Assembly: GCF_016863095.1 (NCBI RefSeq) | Contig: NZ_BOOF01000030.1 | Span: forward strand, 62,001 to 126,000 | DNA: 64,000 nt | Direction: 5' to 3' | DNA from: Microbispora siamensis | GTDB taxonomy: Bacteria; Actinomycetota; Actinomycetes; Streptosporangiales; Streptosporangiaceae | Shown here: in pieces, positions 24,397 to 32,854 of the stretch | Layout of the letters: each line of letters opens with the position of its first letter | How positions within the stretch are numbered: position 1 is the stretch's first letter | The notes under the pieces: model-generated | The model's input: only the letters and a program-made list of their open reading frames with translations | Databases searched by the model: none | Told to the model about the DNA's origin: nothing | Program-made: the position numbers and the translations under genes

Positions 24397-26466
24397 TCAG
24401 CCCTGCTGGAACACGACGTCGACCCAGTAGTTCGACGAGCGGAAGGTGCTGGCCGGGAAGGTGTCGGTGGCACTGTAGGCGTACACCCCGTTGCCGCCCG
24501 ACGCGCTGTCGGAGGGCGCGGTCAGGGGCCCGTTGGTGCGCGGCGAGGTGAAGTACGGCCTGGTCAGCGAGTAGCGCCCCGAGGTGTGGTACGAGGCCAC
24601 GTACGTGGTGCCCGCGGTGATGGCGACGGGGTTGGGGAAGTCGACCTGCTGCCACCCGCTGGCGGTCTCGTTCGTGAAGGTCGCGGTCGCCAGCTGCGTG
24701 CCGCCGGACGTCCACAGGCTGCCGATGTGGGTCCCGGTGTTCTGCGGGCCCTTGTAGAACCGGATGCCGGTGACCAGGCCGCCGGTCGCGGAGGTGAACT
24801 TCACGCCGAGCACCGCATCCTGGTCGTCGGGCTGGTTGACGACCGCGGGGGTGTCGGTGTTGTCCCAGAGCGTCTGCGAGGGAGTGAACATCACGTCGAC
24901 CCAGTAGTTCGACGCCCGGTAGCTGCTGGTCGGGAAGGTGTCGGTGGCGCTGTAGGCGTACACCCCGTTGCCGCCGGACGCGCCGTCGGAGAGCGCGGTG
25001 AGAGGGCCGTTGGTGTAAGCGGAGGTGAAGTAGGGCCGGTTCATCGCGTAGAAGCCGGACGTGGTGTGGTACGACGCGATGTACGTGGTGCCGGAGCTGA
25101 TGGCGACGGGGTTGGGGAAGTCCATCCGCTGCCACCCGGTCGCGGTCTCGTTCGTGAAGGTCACGGTGGCGATCTTCTGGCCGTCGGCCGTCCATAAGCT
25201 GCCGGTGTGGGTCCCGGTGTTCTGCGGGCCCTTGTAGAACCGGATGCCCGTGATCACGCCGTCCACCGCCGACTGGAACTTCACGCCGACCACCACGGCC
25301 TGCGGGTCGTTCCGCGACGCCTGGTCGGGGGTCACGCTGTCGCTCCACAGGCTGACGCTCGACACGCGCTGCACCAGCTCAGGCGAGGTGCTCGGGGCGA
25401 AGTGGATGACCTCCTCGCCGTTGAAGGTGTCGCCGCCGAGGTAGACGGCCGTGATCCGGTGCTGCCCGGCGGCGAGGCTCGACGTGGTGAGCTGAGCGGG
25501 ATGCCCGTCGTCGTGGTAGTCCGTGCCGATGACCGTCGTCCCGTCCTTGAACGCCACGTAGCCCGCGGGGACGATCGACCCCGACTGCGCCTGGACGTTG
25601 GCCGTGAAGGTCACCGCGTCCCCGGTGGTCGACGGGTTGAGCGAGGAGGTCAGGGACGTGGTCGTGGGCGGGTTGTTCGGCACCGTCACACGGGTGGCCG
25701 GGGAGCTCGTGGTGCCCTGCAGGCCGATCGTGTTGTTCAGCGAGAACAGCCGTCCGTACACCGCGGCGCCCGAGCTCACCGACACCGCGCCGGAGGCGAG
25801 CACGTTCCCGCGGAAGGTGCAGAACGTGCCCAGCGACGCGGTGCCCGTGAGCTGCCAGTACACGTTGTCCTCCTGGGCGCCGTTGATCAGGGCGATATTG
25901 CTCACGCCGGCGGCGGTGAGGGTGGAGGCCCGGAAGACGAAGACCGCGTCGGGGTTGGCCTGCGCGTCGAGCGTGAGCGTGCCGTTGATGGTGAAGCCGC
26001 CGCCGGAGGAGTCGTAGACGCCGGGGGTCCTGGTCGTCCCGCCGAGTGCGGGCGGGATCGTGCCGTTCGAGGACATGGCGCTGACGGCGTTGTACGCGTC
26101 GACCGCGTCGGCCTTCGCGCCTGCGGCGGCGGCGCCGGTCCGGATGGAGCCGCTCACGGTGCCCGGCGGGAATCCGGTCACCGTGGTCCCCGGGCTCACC
26201 CCGAGGTCTCCGGTGATCGAGGTGAGGTTGGTGTTCGTCACCGACGTCCCCGCCAGCACCGCGTACGTGTCGGCGTCGCCGAGGGTCAGGGACGGGTCGG
26301 CGCTCGCGCGGCCGGGGATCGCCACCCCCAGTGCGAGGACGGCCAGCAGAGCCGTGAGGACGGCCGAGAGGCGGCGCCGGACGGTTGCGCCGGAGCCGGG
26401 GCGGCGTCCGCCACCCGTCCTCCGCCGGGCGGGCTCCCGCCCGCGTTTCATCGCATTTCCGTACAT
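24397..26466 (-). CDS. Secreted DUF3494 protein with Ig-like domain and two DUF4082 modules
   Basis: A 689-residue protein. A long signal region (arginine-rich, then LSAVLTALLAVLALGVAIPG, ending ASA at 56) is followed by DUF3494 (about 57-258; LAGTSVTNTNLTSITGDLGV), an Ig-like domain (about 265-355; TSSLNPSTTGDAVTFTANV) and two tandem DUF4082 modules (about 365-520 and 525-689; each with GIRFYKGPQNTGTH, SLWT, NETATGWQ or NETASGWQ, ASYHT, YWVDV). DUF4082 is a beta-sandwich found in extracellular proteins with uncharacterised binding role. It shares DUF3494 and Ig domains with the next gene and DUF4082 with the 1121-residue protein at 28364. The ATG at 26466 follows GAAAGG; 26451 is an alternative. 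Confidence 0.83.
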   Translation of the reverse strand: MYGNAMKRGREPARRRTGGGRRPGSGATVRRRLSAVLTALLAVLALGVAIPGRASADPSLTLGDADTYAVLAGTSVTNTNLTSITGDLGVSPGTTVTGFPPGTVSGSIRTGAAAAGAKADAVDAYNAVSAMSSNGTIPPALGGTTRTPGVYDSSGGGFTINGTLTLDAQANPDAVFVFRASTLTAAGVSNIALINGAQEDNVYWQLTGTASLGTFCTFRGNVLASGAVSVSSGAAVYGRLFSLNNTIGLQGTTSSPATRVTVPNNPPTTTSLTSSLNPSTTGDAVTFTANVQAQSGSIVPAGYVAFKDGTTVIGTDYHDDGHPAQLTTSSLAAGQHRITAVYLGGDTFNGEEVIHFAPSTSPELVQRVSSVSLWSDSVTPDQASRNDPQAVVVGVKFQSAVDGVITGIRFYKGPQNTGTHTGSLWTADGQKIATVTFTNETATGWQRMDFPNPVAISSGTTYIASYHTTSGFYAMNRPYFTSAYTNGPLTALSDGASGGNGVYAYSATDTFPTSSYRASNYWVDVMFTPSQTLWDNTDTPAVVNQPDDQDAVLGVKFTSATGGLVTGIRFYKGPQNTGTHIGSLWTSGGTQLATATFTNETASGWQQVDFPNPVAITAGTTYVASYHTSGRYSLTRPYFTSPRTNGPLTAPSDSASGGNGVYAYSATDTFPASTFRSSNYWVDVVFQQG

Positions 26467-26752
26467 TTTCTACCTTTCTCGCATAATCGAGCGAATGCCA
26501 TATAACCGCGCACATCGCGGGGGGACTTTCTATGCGAATCGGCTCAGGGAGCCGACAGATGCGATGCGCAAACGATGACGCGAGGAAGGCCGCCACGGAA
26601 TGGGGGATTGCCGCGCCGATGAAGAGGATCTATGCGCGGGCGAAAAAGATCTACGAAATGCCCGCTCGAGTTGGATGGTACTCCGGGGTGTCTGCGGTTT
26701 CCATATGGTCCGCTCCCTTTGCTGCGCTCGGCTCCCCTTTCATCGCATTTCC
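26446..26752. repeat. Two copies of a 15-mer start motif (26446-26460 and 26738-26752)
   Basis: TTTCATCGCATTTCC occurs exactly at 26446-26460, where on the minus strand it encodes GNAMK of the DUF3494-DUF4082 protein, and again at 26738-26752. The upstream copy is followed by a short open frame (MKGEPSAAKGADHM..., 26651-26743, 30 residues). It could be a decayed 5' duplicate or a tiny leader gene; I have no further support for it. Confidence 0.5.
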
Positions 26753-26834
26753 AGATAAGCGAATCCCGATTTCGCGCCGGACGTTTCCGGCGCCGTCCTG
26801 TGGGCCGGGCGGGAGCGCCGCCCGGCCCCGGCGG
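26467..26834. promoter_or_regulatory. Intergenic region between collagen-like and DUF3494-DUF4082 genes
   Basis: 368 bases with no convincing gene. At the collagen-gene side are two hairpins (annotated separately). The side next to the DUF3494 gene is less GC-rich (TCTCGCATAATCGAGCG near 26480) and probably holds that gene's promoter. It also contains the second copy of the 15-mer and a 30-codon open frame. Confidence 0.4.
26774..26828 (-). terminator. Double hairpin terminator of the collagen-like gene
   Basis: Seven bases past the stop on the minus strand is an 11-bp perfect stem (GGGCCGGGCGG / CCGCCCGGCCC, 26802-26828, 5-base loop). A second 7-bp stem follows (GCGCCGG / CCGGCGC, 26774-26793). 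No strong T-run follows. Confidence 0.6.
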
Positions 26835-28019
26835 TCAGGACAGGACGGTGAACGGACGGCAGTTGCCCGGCCAGGCGGGGACGCCGCCGGTGCCCGGGAC
26901 CGCCGGCAAGACCGTGCACCGGGTCTGCGCCACCTGATCGGCGGTGGCCACGGTGACGTACAGGTCGTTGCCCGTGCCCGCGAGCTCGGCGTCCACCGAG
27001 ACGGCCCGTACGCCTTCGGGGTAGCCCGCGACGTGGGACAGGTCGTACCAGGTGTGCGTGCGCGGATCCCGGACCAGGGTCCTGCCGTCACCGGGGACGC
27101 GGCCGAGGAACGTCAGGAGCGAACCCGGATTGCCGACGAACGAGCTCGAGTCCACGCTCGTCGTGGGGCCGGCGGGCCCGGGTGGTCCTTGCGGACCGGC
27201 CTTCCCCTCCGGTCCTGCCGGTCCCTGCGGCCCGGCGGGCCCCGCGGGCCCGGGTGGTCCTTCCGGCCCGGCCTTCCCTTCGGGTCCGGCCTTTCCCTCC
27301 GGTCCTTCGGGTCCGGCCGGTCCTTCCGGGCCCCGGGGCCCTTCCGGCCCGGGTGGCCCCTGCGGCCCCCGCTCGCCGGTCTCCCCCGCCGGCCCGGCCG
27401 GGCCCGTGGCCCCCCTCTCGCCGGACGAGCCCGACGAGCCGAACGGGACGAACGGACCGGCGGGCCCGCCGGCTCCGGACAGCCAGGGCGGCGCGGACAG
27501 GAAGGGCCCGGCGGCGCCACCCGAGTCGCGGGGCCCGCCGTCGTCGTCCCACCGAGGTACGGCCGCCGCAGGGCCTGGGCGGACCGGTGCGGCGGCCCCC
27601 GCCGCACCCGGCGGCGCGGACGGCGGAGCGGCGGCGGCGCCCTCTGTGGCCTCGTCGTCCCAGGACCAGGGCGGCGCGGCGAACGCGGCGGTGGCCCCTC
27701 CCCGTGCGTGCCGGCCGTCCGTCGCGCGTGCGTCCCGCGGCGCGCACGGCCGCTTCTTCGCCTTCTTCGCGCCGCGGGTCGCCGAACCGTGCGGGCGCCC
27801 GGGCCCGGGACCGCAATCCGCGTCCGCCCTCGGCCCTCGTGGACCGTGGCCGAGGGTCGCGGAGGCGGTCCCACTCGCCGCGACGCCCGCAACGGCCGGG
27901 GCGGCCAGCGCCATGACTCCGCCGGCGACCACCCCGGCGACCACCGCGGCGACGGCACGCCGCAGTGCGCCCGCCCCGTCGGTCGACCGCGACGTCGCCC
28001 CACTTTCCCGAGGATTCAC
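26835..28019 (-). CDS. Secreted collagen-like (G-X-Y repeat) protein
   Basis: A 394-residue protein. A hydrophobic signal/anchor segment ([20 protein letters not shown], about 22-41) is followed by a low-complexity Ala/Pro/Gly region (50-190). An uninterrupted collagen tract runs from about 194 to 285 with about 30 G-X-Y triplets rich in GPA, GPE, GPP and GKA. A C-terminal domain of about 105 residues ends in a Cys pair (TRCTV, GNCRPF), which could fold as a trimerisation or binding head. The GTG start has GGAAGGA upstream. Bacterial collagens form triple helices and act in adhesion or biofilm; here it lies between secreted DUF3494 and DUF4082 proteins inside a glycan locus. No sorting motif is visible. 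Confidence 0.8.
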   Translation of the reverse strand: MNPRESGATSRSTDGAGALRRAVAAVVAGVVAGGVMALAAPAVAGVAASGTASATLGHGPRGPRADADCGPGPGRPHGSATRGAKKAKKRPCAPRDARATDGRHARGGATAAFAAPPWSWDDEATEGAAAAPPSAPPGAAGAAAPVRPGPAAAVPRWDDDGGPRDSGGAAGPFLSAPPWLSGAGGPAGPFVPFGSSGSSGERGATGPAGPAGETGERGPQGPPGPEGPRGPEGPAGPEGPEGKAGPEGKAGPEGPPGPAGPAGPQGPAGPEGKAGPQGPPGPAGPTTSVDSSSFVGNPGSLLTFLGRVPGDGRTLVRDPRTHTWYDLSHVAGYPEGVRAVSVDAELAGTGNDLYVTVATADQVAQTRCTVLPAVPGTGGVPAWPGNCRPFTVLS

Positions 28020-28363
28020 GCGAACCCGTCCTTCCAGCGAGAAATCCAGCTTCTGATGGCCACTTCCGGGCCGGCGCGAAATCCCGGCGAATTCTTTTCG
28101 CGGAGAAACCGCCGCCTGGGCGTTCCGGCCGCCGGAAGGCCGGGGTATGCCGATTCACAGGCATCCCTTGCCCCGCTCTTTGGCGGCGGTTTACCCGGCC
28201 CCGCGCCGGCGGCGCCGGCAGGGCGCGCGAAATGCGAAACGGTATCCGCCCTGCAGGGAACTCTCCGTTTCCGTGCATGTCGCCGGGCGATATTCGGGCA
28301 CCGCTATCCTTCGCTAGCCGTCCTCAGCTTAAGGCGTTCCGCCGCGCGAACCAGAGGTTGTAC
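28020..28363. promoter_or_regulatory. Divergent intergenic region between collagen-like and 1121-residue protein genes
   Basis: 344 bases without a credible gene. It contains the ribosome site for the collagen gene (GGAAGGA, about 28030 on the minus strand), a CCGGCC/GGCCGG hairpin near 28125-28145, and GAGG at 28354-28357 serving the plus-strand gene. Promoters in both directions are expected, but no clear hexamers were found. Confidence 0.35.
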
Positions 28364-31300
28364 ATGCCAGGCGAATGGAAAACAATCGGCGCTGCCCGGA
28401 AAAAAGGATTTCCCGGCGCCGCGCGCATCTTCGGCATCGTGATGACGGCCGCGGCCGTCCTCCTCGCCACAACCTGGGCGCCGGTGTCCGCCGAAGACTC
28501 CGCCGAAGACCTGGGCCAGGGCGACATGAGGATCGTAAGCACGAGGCCCTCCGGCCCGCCGCAGGGCACGCCCACGCCCGATGCCAAGGTTTCCCCGCAG
28601 CTCACCACAGGCGCCCCCACGAGCGGCCCCACGCGGGCCCCGCGCCTCGGCGGCTGGGGGCACCTCCGGAGGGGACATGGCCGGGCATCCCGTCAGACGT
28701 GCCCGCCAGGGTCGATCATCTGCGTCGAGAACAGTCTGCCGGGCAGTCCACCCTCCGAGTGGGACGTGCCCGGTGCGGGCAGCCCGACGATCACCGGTTA
28801 CGCCACCCAGATGAGCGTCAACGCGGGACAGACCCAGCAGTTCAAGGTGAACGCCCCCTCGATCACCTCCTACCGCATCGACATCTACCGGGTCGGTTAC
28901 TACAGCGGCCTGGGCGCGCGGAAGATCGCCACCGTCAACCCCTCGGTCCTGCTGCCGCAGTCGCAGCCGGCCTGCCTCAACGACACGACGACGGGCCTGG
29001 TCGACTGCGGCAACTGGAGCGTCTCGGCGTCCTGGACCGTACCGGCCGACGCGGTCTCCGGCGCCTACCTCGCGAACTTCGTCCGTACGGACGGCACCAA
29101 CGGCGTCAGCCAGAACATCTTCGTCGTCAGGAACGACGCGCGTAACTCCGACATCCTCGTGCAGACCTCCGACGCGACGTGGCAGGCGTACAACACCTAC
29201 GGCGGCAACAGCCTGTACAAGGGCCTGCCGGCGGGCCGCGCCTTCAAGGTCAGCTACAACCGCCCGGTCATCACCCGCGCCGGGTGGCCGGAGACCTATT
29301 TCTTCAACGCCGAATACCCCATGATCAGGTGGCTGGAGTCCAACAGCTACGACGTGAGCTACACCAGCAGCGTCGACACGGTGACCAGCGGCTCCCAGCT
29401 GCTCAACCACAAGGTGTTCTTCTCCTCCGGGCACGCCGAGTACTGGTCCTCGGAGATGCGCGACAACGTCATCAACGCCAAGAACAAGGGCGTCAACATC
29501 GCCTTCTTCACCGGCAACGAGATGTTCTGGAAGACGAGGTGGGAAAGCAGCATCGACCCCTCGGCGACCCCGAACCGGACGATGGTCTGCTACAAGGAGA
29601 CCGTCGCCAACATGAAGATCGACCCGAGTCCCACCTGGACCGGGACCTGGCGTGACCCGCGTTTCGCCCAGCCGCCCAACGGCGGCTATCCGGAGAACGC
29701 CATGACCGGCACGCTCTTCATGATCAACGGCAACGTCAACAACGCGATCACCGTCCCGGCGGAGTACGCCCCGATGCGCCTGTGGCGCAACACCTCGGTC
29801 GCGAACCTGCAGCCCGGGCAGGTCGCCACGTTCCCCAACGGCACGCTCGGCTACGAGTGGGACGAGGCGCCGGACAACAGCTTCTCTCCGGCGGGGCTGG
29901 TGCTGCTCTCCCGCACCACCGTGGCCACCCCCAACAAGTTCCTGCTCGACTTCGGCGCGACGTACGGCGCCGGGGTCGCCACGCACAGCCTCGTCCTCTA
30001 CCGCGACCCGAGCGGCGCGTACATCTTCGGCGCGGGGACCATCCAGTGGTCGTGGGGGCTCGACTCCGTCCACGACCGGTCCGGCACGCCGACGGACATC
30101 CGGATGCAGCAGGCGACGGTCAACCTGCTCGCCGACATGCGGACGCAGCCGGCCACCCTGCAGCCGGGCCTGGTCCCGGCCACCCCGTCGACCGACACCT
30201 CTCCCCCGACCTCGACGATCACCACCCCGTCGAGCGGCGCCTCGGTGCCCGGCGGCACCACCGTGACGATCGCCGGAACCGCCTCCGACACCGGAGGAGG
30301 CGTCGTGGCGGGCGTGGAGGTGTCGGTCGACGGCGGCACCACGTGGCATCGGGCGACCGGCCGGACCACCTGGCAGTACGCGTGGACGACGACGAGCAAC
30401 CAGGGCCCGGTCACGATCATGTCGCGGGCCGTGGACGACATCGGCAACATCCAGCGGACCCCGGCCGGCAGGTCGGTGACCGTCAACGCGGGCTGCCCGT
30501 GCTCCATCTGGTCCCCGGACACCGTGCCCGCCATCGTCACCAAGGACGACAAGCAGCCCGTCGAGCTCGGCGTCCGGTTCCGCGTGCGGACCCCCGGCTA
30601 CATCTCCGGCGTCCGCTTCTACAAGGGCCCGCTGAACACCGGGACGCACGTCGGCAGCTTGTGGACCAACACCGGGCAGTTGCTGGCGCAGGCGACCTTC
30701 ACCGACGAGACGGCGACCGGGTGGCAGCAGGTCAACTTCTCGACGCCCGTGCCGGTGAACAACGACGTCAGCTACGTCGCCTCCTACCACACCAACACCG
30801 GGAACTACTCGGTCAACCGGGACTACTTCGTCACGCAGTACTCCAACGGCCTCATCACTGGGCTGGCGGACGGCACGGACGGCGGCAACGGGCTCTACAC
30901 CTACAGCAAGACGAGCACGTTCCCGACCAGCACCTATCGCGCCAGCAACGCCTGGGTCGACGTGGTCTACTCGCAGGCGACCACGCTGTGGGACGAGTCG
31001 GCGACACCGGCGGTCATCGCCCAGCCCGACACCAAGGCGGTCACGCTCGGCGTCAAGTTCCAGTCCTCCGTCTCGGGCGCCATCCGGGGGATCCGCTTCT
31101 ACAAGAGCACCCAGAACACGGGTGTCCATGTCGGCAGCCTGTGGACGACCGACGGCCAGCTTCTGGCGAGCGTGACGTTCACCAACGAGACGCCGTCCGG
31201 GTGGCAACAGGCCCTCTTCTCCACACCCGTGAACATCACGCCGGGCACCACGTACATCGCGTCGTACTTCACACCGAGCGGGTTCTACGCGCTGGACCGG

Positions 31301-31729
31301 GACTACTTCACCACCCAGTACAGCCGCGGGCCGCTCACCGCTCCGTCCAGCACCGCGTCCGGGGGCAACGGGGTCTACACCTACGCCGCGACGAACACGT
31401 TCCCGGCCGCCACCTACCGCGCCTCCAACTACTGGGTGGACGTGCTGTTCGATCCCGCCCAGACACAGGCCGCCGCCCGCCGGGCCGTGCGCTACGGGGC
31501 CGACCGGGCGTACGGGAGTTCGGTGCCGCTCTCGGTGCCGCACTCGCTTCCGGGGCGGCGGCCCGCGGCGCCGTACGCGCCGGCCCCGCTCGTCCGCAGG
31601 ACCGGCCGGCCGCAGCACGTCACCGCGCGGGCGCCGATGCTGGAGAGGTATTCGTATCTGGTCCCCGGCCCGGCGAAAGATCGGAAAGGTCACCGGGGCC
31701 GCCCGCGATCGGTCACGCGATCACGGTGA
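28364..31729 (+). CDS. Large secreted protein: N,N-dimethylformamidase-large-subunit-like domain, Ig-like domain, two DUF4082 modules
   Basis: An 1121-residue protein. An N-terminal export segment (RIFGIVMTAAAVLLATTWAP, ending VSA at about 45) is followed by a linker. A domain of about 470 residues (about 127-595) resembles the large subunit of N,N-dimethylformamidase (TSYRIDIYRVGYYSGLGARK, KVFFSSGHAEYWSSEMRDNV, FTGNEMFWKTRWE). Next are an Ig-like domain (about 609-710), two DUF4082 modules (about 712-870 and 872-1030) and a basic tail. Family members usually act alone as secreted proteins of unknown activity; amide hydrolysis here is only a possibility. ATG 28364 has GAGG six bases upstream. 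The last nine bases overlap the convergent GT4 gene. The DUF4082 pair matches that of the protein at 24397. Confidence 0.8.
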   Translation: MPGEWKTIGAARKKGFPGAARIFGIVMTAAAVLLATTWAPVSAEDSAEDLGQGDMRIVSTRPSGPPQGTPTPDAKVSPQLTTGAPTSGPTRAPRLGGWGHLRRGHGRASRQTCPPGSIICVENSLPGSPPSEWDVPGAGSPTITGYATQMSVNAGQTQQFKVNAPSITSYRIDIYRVGYYSGLGARKIATVNPSVLLPQSQPACLNDTTTGLVDCGNWSVSASWTVPADAVSGAYLANFVRTDGTNGVSQNIFVVRNDARNSDILVQTSDATWQAYNTYGGNSLYKGLPAGRAFKVSYNRPVITRAGWPETYFFNAEYPMIRWLESNSYDVSYTSSVDTVTSGSQLLNHKVFFSSGHAEYWSSEMRDNVINAKNKGVNIAFFTGNEMFWKTRWESSIDPSATPNRTMVCYKETVANMKIDPSPTWTGTWRDPRFAQPPNGGYPENAMTGTLFMINGNVNNAITVPAEYAPMRLWRNTSVANLQPGQVATFPNGTLGYEWDEAPDNSFSPAGLVLLSRTTVATPNKFLLDFGATYGAGVATHSLVLYRDPSGAYIFGAGTIQWSWGLDSVHDRSGTPTDIRMQQATVNLLADMRTQPATLQPGLVPATPSTDTSPPTSTITTPSSGASVPGGTTVTIAGTASDTGGGVVAGVEVSVDGGTTWHRATGRTTWQYAWTTTSNQGPVTIMSRAVDDIGNIQRTPAGRSVTVNAGCPCSIWSPDTVPAIVTKDDKQPVELGVRFRVRTPGYISGVRFYKGPLNTGTHVGSLWTNTGQLLAQATFTDETATGWQQVNFSTPVPVNNDVSYVASYHTNTGNYSVNRDYFVTQYSNGLITGLADGTDGGNGLYTYSKTSTFPTSTYRASNAWVDVVYSQATTLWDESATPAVIAQPDTKAVTLGVKFQSSVSGAIRGIRFYKSTQNTGVHVGSLWTTDGQLLASVTFTNETPSGWQQALFSTPVNITPGTTYIASYFTPSGFYALDRDYFTTQYSRGPLTAPSSTASGGNGVYTYAATNTFPAATYRASNYWVDVLFDPAQTQAAARRAVRYGADRAYGSSVPLSVPHSLPGRRPAAPYAPAPLVRRTGRPQHVTARAPMLERYSYLVPGPAKDRKGHRGRPRSVTRSR

Positions 31730-32800
31730 TCCGTACCAGTCCTCGATACGGGCCGCCACAAGCGGCCAGTCGAGGCGGGCGACGGCCGCCCTGGCGCGCC
31801 CGGTCATCCGGGCGCGGGCCTCGTCCCCGTCCAGCACCGACAGCAGGCAGGTGAGGAGATCGTCGGCCGATCCGCTGCGGAAGACGCGGTAGGCCTCACG
31901 ATCGGCCACCACCGGGTCCAGCGTGGCGTCGGAGGAGACGACGACGGCGGCGCCCAGGGCGAGCGCCTCCAGCGCGGCCGTGGGCACCCCCTCCCCGACG
32001 GAGGAGAGCCTGCGTGAGGAGAGCACGAACACCTGCGCCCGGCTCACCAGCCCGTAGACCTCGTCGCCGGGAAGGTGCCCGGTGAACTCGACGCCCCGCT
32101 CCGCGCCCGCCAGACGTTCGAGGCGGGCGCGCTCGGGCCCCTCGCCCACGATGACGAGGCGCGCCCCCGGCCGTACGGCGCGCAGTCGGCGGAACGCTTC
32201 GATCGTCAGGGCGTGGTTCTTCACCGGGACGAGGCTGCCCACGCTGACGATCAGTCCGGGCTCCGGGGTGGCCCGCGACCGGAATGCCTCGAGCCGGGGC
32301 AGGTCCACCCCGCTGGAGATCGTGAGGATCGCGTGCGCGGGGACGCCGGCGCTGCGCAGGTCGGCCGTGGGCCGGGTGCCCAGCGCGGTGAACCCGGCGA
32401 CGTGGCGGAAGGCCCACGGCATGATCGCGCGATGCCGCATCGCCAGCGCGCCGTGCACGGTGACCAGCAGCGGAACCCCCAGCCGCCGGGCGACCGGGCC
32501 GAGGAAGAGCGCCTCACGGTGGTCCCCGTGCAGGTGCACGACGTCCAGCGGCCCCAGGCGTGGGAGCGCGCGGGCGCAGTCCATGGCGAACGCGAGGGGA
32601 TCCGATTTCCTGGCGACGGCGCGGGTCACGCGGCTGCGCGGCGGCGTCACCGCCGCGACGCCCGGCGGGACCCCTCCGTGCCGGAGGGCCACCAGCACCC
32701 GGTGCCCCCGAAGCGCCTGCTCCTGGGCGACACGCGCGGTGTGGCGTTCCTTGCCTCCCGGTTCCGGAGGCATCCGGTATGAGATATGCAGAATCCTCAC
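31721..32800 (-). CDS. GT4-family glycosyltransferase
   Basis: A 359-residue GT-B enzyme with the N-terminal ISYRMPPEPGGKERHTARVA loop, the middle linker LIVSVGSLVPVKNHALTIEAF and the nucleotide-sugar site SSVGEGVPTAALEALALGAAVV, where the usual E-x7-E spacing is visible. It transfers a sugar from a nucleotide donor to a glycan intermediate on the cytoplasmic side. The GTG at 32800 follows GGAGAGG. It is the last gene of a minus-strand run containing a flippase and two more GT4 enzymes. The donor cannot be predicted. Confidence 0.85.
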   Translation of the reverse strand: MRILHISYRMPPEPGGKERHTARVAQEQALRGHRVLVALRHGGVPPGVAAVTPPRSRVTRAVARKSDPLAFAMDCARALPRLGPLDVVHLHGDHREALFLGPVARRLGVPLLVTVHGALAMRHRAIMPWAFRHVAGFTALGTRPTADLRSAGVPAHAILTISSGVDLPRLEAFRSRATPEPGLIVSVGSLVPVKNHALTIEAFRRLRAVRPGARLVIVGEGPERARLERLAGAERGVEFTGHLPGDEVYGLVSRAQVFVLSSRRLSSVGEGVPTAALEALALGAAVVVSSDATLDPVVADREAYRVFRSGSADDLLTCLLSVLDGDEARARMTGRARAAVARLDWPLVAARIEDWYGSP

Positions 32801-32854
32801 GTCATCCTCTCCGGTGATTTCCGCGCCCGCCGTCGATACGCGCGGGCCGTCTCC

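Noticed and set aside
23087..26466. DUF3494 proteins taken as true antifreeze proteins
   Set aside because: The fold is widespread in mesophilic actinomycetes and no cold-adaptation context is present; ice binding cannot be claimed from sequence.
27052..28056. Plus-strand frame opposite the collagen gene also shows G-P-x repeats
   Set aside because: GGNCCN-rich DNA yields pseudo-collagen on both strands. Only the minus frame has a ribosome site, export segment, terminators and a folded-looking C-terminal domain.
26532..28442. 636-codon plus frame through the collagen region
   Set aside because: Gly/Arg/Pro shadow sequence with no domain, covering intergenic regions and the opposite gene.
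28304..31693. 1129-codon minus-strand open frame opposite the dimethylformamidase-like gene
   Set aside because: Val/Asp/Gly/Arg-rich translation with no recognisable domain; the plus-strand frame has signal, head, Ig-like and DUF4082 domains in order.
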